DNA of 7,740 nt from Candidatus Microgenomatus auricola (GTDB taxonomy: Bacteria; Patescibacteriota; Patescibacteriia; UBA9570; XYC2-FULL-38-9). The stretch lies in the NCBI GenBank assembly GCA_005239655.1, contig SBBP01000038.1:1-7740 (forward strand), given 5' to 3'. Made by a program: the position numbers and the translations under genes. Below, piece by piece: positions 5,100 through 7,740 of this stretch; the first letter of the stretch is position 1, and each line of letters begins with the position of its first letter. The notes beneath the pieces were generated by a model. That model was given only the letters and a program-made list of their open reading frames with translations. It did not search any database and was not told the DNA's origin.

Positions 5100-7382
5100 T
5101 CAAAAATAATCGGGGTCAACGATGTTCTCGCTGGGCGGTTGTGTAATGGGATAGGGTGATGTCGGCGGCGCCTCGCGCAAATCGTCTTCCGATATATGAT
5201 ACACCAAAATCGAATTTCCAATCACTGCAATGGGTTCGAATGAACGCAGCCAGTCATACGACCACCTGCCTTCCTTTTCGCCGTAGAGCAGAGAAAACTG
5301 GTAAAACGTTGCGGAAACAGCCAAATATCCAGTCACTGGACCGTCGTAGCTGTGCCAATTGGTGACTCCGCTCATGAATCGGTCTGGTTGGCCACCGCCA
5401 AAATAATCAACATAAATCTCGTCGATCTCGCTGTCTTCAACGTACTTGGCTAACCGTTTGGCGTCCTGTCCCCAATCCAACGATGAATCGACCAAGAGCT
5501 CGTACTTTTTTGGTTGAAGAATCGTAAATTCATTAAAGTAGGAAAGGTAGTGCGGGTACGCCACTCCAACGCTCACCGCCATCCACACCATAAGCGCAGC
5601 AAGGATGCCCATTCGTTTCCGGTTGCGAAGTGCGAGCAGCCAGATCACGATTTCCCCGGAAAACAGCAGCACAAAAGGCAAAGTGGGCAAAAGGTGTCGG
5701 ACACCTAAGTTGAGAGATCCAAACAGCGTGACGAGCCAATACAGCGCCACAGGCGTCAGAAACACGACTGTAGTCCACTGCTCTTTCACTGCTGTGGAGA
5801 TCCGACCCCTACGCAAACGATTCCGCAGCACCAAGAACATACTCCCAGAAAACAACAGCATGATTGGAATCGCGGTTTTCATCACCCATGCAACTGGAAA
5901 AAACCACCAGATCGTTTTGTCACTAAACTGCCCAAGAATAAATGTGGTATTCCCTTCCTCAACGCGTTTGAACACCATGTACACTCCCAACGCATAGTGT
6001 CCGACGGCTCGTATGATCGGACGATCAGCCAACGCATGGAGTTGTTCACGAAACGCCGGAACCCAGGTTGCGTCGCTGATCACAAACTGATCAATCAACG
6101 CATGTTCGACTTCAACCGGAGTATTCCATGTGCTGGGAATGTAGACCAGCCACACCAACGAGAGCGCGATCACACACATCGCTGCAAACTGTAAAAACAG
6201 TTTCCCGCAGTGTTGTGCAAACCGAACACCGTTTTTGCGTTTTTGGATAACGCACCACAACACAATCAACACCAGATCAATCGGCAGCAATAGCACTGCA
6301 GAAAATTTCAGCAGCTGCGCAACACCAAGCGCGGCACCGGCGATGATCAAATTTCTCCGCGTTTGTTTTTGCAAAAAATGAGAGAAGTGAAAGGTCGCTG
6401 CGGTGAAGCCTACTGCCGCGCCCACATCGGTGGTGACCAGGTGTCCGTGCGCGAGGAGTTCTGGCGCCAACGCAAAGAAAAAAAGAATGACCAGTGCGAC
6501 ACGCCGGCTAAATCGTTCGCGCGCAAATAGCAGCACGTAGATGTCGAGCACTAGTAGCAACACCAACATCGGCAGACGTGCAACGAAGAGCATCTGATCA
6601 GCATCGTTGCCAATAAAATAGAGAAACGCCCGACCGGCAATCCACTGATTGTGTTCCTCCCAACCACGTGCTTCGGTGATATCTCTCAGTTCCATAAAAC
6701 GCAACGGGAGAGCAGCCAGGACTTTGGTGAGCGGCGGATGCTCAGGGTTTAACCGGTAGTCTTGGTGCGCCACGATGGCATACCCATCCGCGATGTGTGC
6801 AACCTCATCGATCGTTGCAGAATCACCACGCATTACAGCGACGGAAATGCCCAACTGCAGAACAATCAAAACTGTCGCACCAATGATAAACCACTTGCGT
6901 GAACGGCGTTCTTCGGCGCTGAGCGTTTGTATCTTCCGTTGTGTGTATGTCCAAAATTTATTGCCAAAAAAATTCCACGCCATGACGACGCCGCTCGCAA
7001 ATGCCAAACCAAGCAGATCGGCGATCCGCATTGGCAGCGTGTCAGACGAAAGTGCAAACACCACACTATACAGCGTCGTATTCAGCACCCACCCCAACAC
7101 ACTCACAACACAAAACCGCACAAAGTATTCCCACTTTGTGCGATGCTCCCGTTCCGGATCAGTGTGCTGCTCGGCATGAAACTCCTTCCGAAATGTCCAG
7201 TAAGAATTCAATAGAAAACTGTTCACCACAGCCGCAACAAACGACAGCGCTTTGGCGAGTGGTCGATGCGTCACGAAAAACGGGAGCAATGTTAACACAA
7301 AAAAAACGACCCAGTCGACCGCAGTATTCACGATGCCGACCGTAAGAAATTTCGCAAATTGAATATGGACTCGTGATGACAT
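5100..7382 (-). CDS. GtrA-like flippase domain fused to GT-C (PMT/ArnT-type) glycosyltransferase
   Basis: This 760-residue polytopic membrane protein has two parts. Residues 1-148 look like a complete GtrA domain: four hydrophobic segments at about 10-35, 42-60, 86-110 and 118-140, with VGIVNTAVDW (15-24), NSYWTFRKE (59-67) and NFFGNKFWTY (137-146). After a charged linker (149-164) comes a GT-C transferase. Its first outer loop holds the likely catalytic D192-E193 and NPEHPPLTK (212-220). It also has AHGHLVTTD (311-319), LNLGVRHLLP (558-567) and the VDSSLDWGQD block (631-640) in a C-terminal outer domain, with about eleven further membrane segments between 165 and 612. The tail (736-760) is proline-rich. 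GtrA is the proposed flippase for polyprenyl-phosphate sugars, and GT-C enzymes transfer those sugars to proteins, lipids or glycans outside the membrane. The ATG at 7382 lies 16 nt after the preceding stop, with only a remote AAGG as a possible ribosome site. The acceptor is unknown. Confidence 0.92.
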   Translation of the reverse strand: MSSRVHIQFAKFLTVGIVNTAVDWVVFFVLTLLPFFVTHRPLAKALSFVAAVVNSFLLNSYWTFRKEFHAEQHTDPEREHRTKWEYFVRFCVVSVLGWVLNTTLYSVVFALSSDTLPMRIADLLGLAFASGVVMAWNFFGNKFWTYTQRKIQTLSAEERRSRKWFIIGATVLIVLQLGISVAVMRGDSATIDEVAHIADGYAIVAHQDYRLNPEHPPLTKVLAALPLRFMELRDITEARGWEEHNQWIAGRAFLYFIGNDADQMLFVARLPMLVLLLVLDIYVLLFARERFSRRVALVILFFFALAPELLAHGHLVTTDVGAAVGFTAATFHFSHFLQKQTRRNLIIAGAALGVAQLLKFSAVLLLPIDLVLIVLWCVIQKRKNGVRFAQHCGKLFLQFAAMCVIALSLVWLVYIPSTWNTPVEVEHALIDQFVISDATWVPAFREQLHALADRPIIRAVGHYALGVYMVFKRVEEGNTTFILGQFSDKTIWWFFPVAWVMKTAIPIMLLFSGSMFLVLRNRLRRGRISTAVKEQWTTVVFLTPVALYWLVTLFGSLNLGVRHLLPTLPFVLLFSGEIVIWLLALRNRKRMGILAALMVWMAVSVGVAYPHYLSYFNEFTILQPKKYELLVDSSLDWGQDAKRLAKYVEDSEIDEIYVDYFGGGQPDRFMSGVTNWHSYDGPVTGYLAVSATFYQFSLLYGEKEGRWSYDWLRSFEPIAVIGNSILVYHISEDDLREAPPTSPYPITQPPSENIVDPDYF

Positions 7383-7398
7383 GGATCTTAAAAAAACC

Positions 7399-7740
7399 TT
7401 ACGCGAACACGTGCAGTTTCATGCAAAACACTGAACCGCCAGACTTCAGGAATTCAGAGGTATCGACTTCAATCACAGTGAGACCGTGCTGCTCGAGCTG
7501 ACGTTTTGCCTCTGGTGAACCGCGCTGCATGATGAAGTGTGTCGCATCCGGACAGAAGCCGTTGGCCACAAAATTCATGCCTTCTCTCTCGCTCACCTCA
7601 ATCACATTTTTGTAACACGCATGAATCATCCGGCGTCCCTCTGGCGTAAACGCCATTGGAACAATCAACACCGTCTCTTCGTTGATGGGCGAAAGTGCAG
7701 TATCCAGATGGTACCACCGTGGGTCGACAAGCTCCAGAAC
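7399..7740 (-). CDS. C-terminal part of an amidinotransferase/DDAH-like enzyme, cut by right edge
   Basis: The frame is open from base 7740 to the TAA at 7401-7399, giving 113 residues that lack the N-terminus. It matches the C-terminal half of the guanidino-modifying superfamily (arginine deiminase, dimethylarginine dimethylaminohydrolase, glycine amidinotransferase). The fragment has DPRWYHLDT (6-14) with the likely catalytic His at 11, VPMAF (27-31), GMNFVANGF (54-62) and the C-terminal SGGSVFCMKL (100-109) with the likely catalytic Cys at 106. Such enzymes attack arginine or methylarginine guanidino groups through that Cys. Which reaction applies (citrulline formation or amidine transfer) cannot be decided from half the protein. 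A GTG at 7671 is internal and not the true start, because the conserved His lies upstream of it. The next gene starts 16 nt downstream, so co-transcription is likely although the functions look unrelated. Confidence 0.88.
   Translation of the reverse strand, partial: VLELVDPRWYHLDTALSPINEETVLIVPMAFTPEGRRMIHACYKNVIEVSEREGMNFVANGFCPDATHFIMQRGSPEAKRQLEQHGLTVIEVDTSEFLKSGGSVFCMKLHVFA

Noticed and set aside
1..7740. CRISPR array, insertion sequence or transposase
   Set aside because: No regularly spaced direct repeats, no transposase-like protein and no terminal inverted repeats bounding a gene were seen on either strand.

Overview
The window carries six genes on the minus strand that are either complete or cut by the right edge. 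They look like two transcription units. The first enters from the right edge and comprises an amidinotransferase-family enzyme, a very large membrane glycosyltransferase, and a GT2 glycosyltransferase. The second starts at a promoter at about 4302-4329 and comprises argS, a GT4-type glycosyltransferase and a pgeF/yfiH-type gene. At the left edge there is one plus-strand gene (161-754), convergent with pgeF and with its own candidate promoter and terminator. There is also the beginning of another minus-strand gene that runs off the left edge. No intergenic stretch exceeds 300 bases; the longest are 75-160 and 4226-4362, and both appear to be regulatory.

The organism is bacterial. The minus-strand genes have roughly balanced base composition and use standard stop codons, including TGA. 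The ArgRS has TLPN where most enzymes have HIGH, and none of the minus-strand starts has a clear Shine-Dalgarno sequence. From memory of the families, this suits a Patescibacteria/CPR (Parcubacteria-like) genome. That assignment is an inference without any database support and is only moderately secure.

The clearest functional unit is at 4363-7382. A 760-residue protein joins an N-terminal GtrA-like membrane domain (the usual candidate flippase for polyprenyl-phosphate sugars) to a GT-C/PMT-type transferase. The next gene encodes a GtrB/DPM1/Alg5-like GT2 enzyme, the type that makes polyprenyl-phosphate sugars. Together they supply the three steps of a lipid-carrier glycosylation pathway (load the carrier, flip it, transfer the sugar outside) from two genes instead of the usual three. 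The GT4 enzyme at 1417-2568 may add sugars to the same surface glycan, but this is not shown.

The plus-strand gene at 161-754 is the outlier. It encodes a histidine-rich membrane protein with fatty-acid-hydroxylase-like His boxes. It has much higher GC than its neighbours and lies behind a candidate divergent promoter that contains a perfect 7+7 inverted repeat. It may have been acquired horizontally. The other regulatory feature of note is a perfect 11-bp stem-loop in the argS leader, which would lie at the very 5' end of the transcript.
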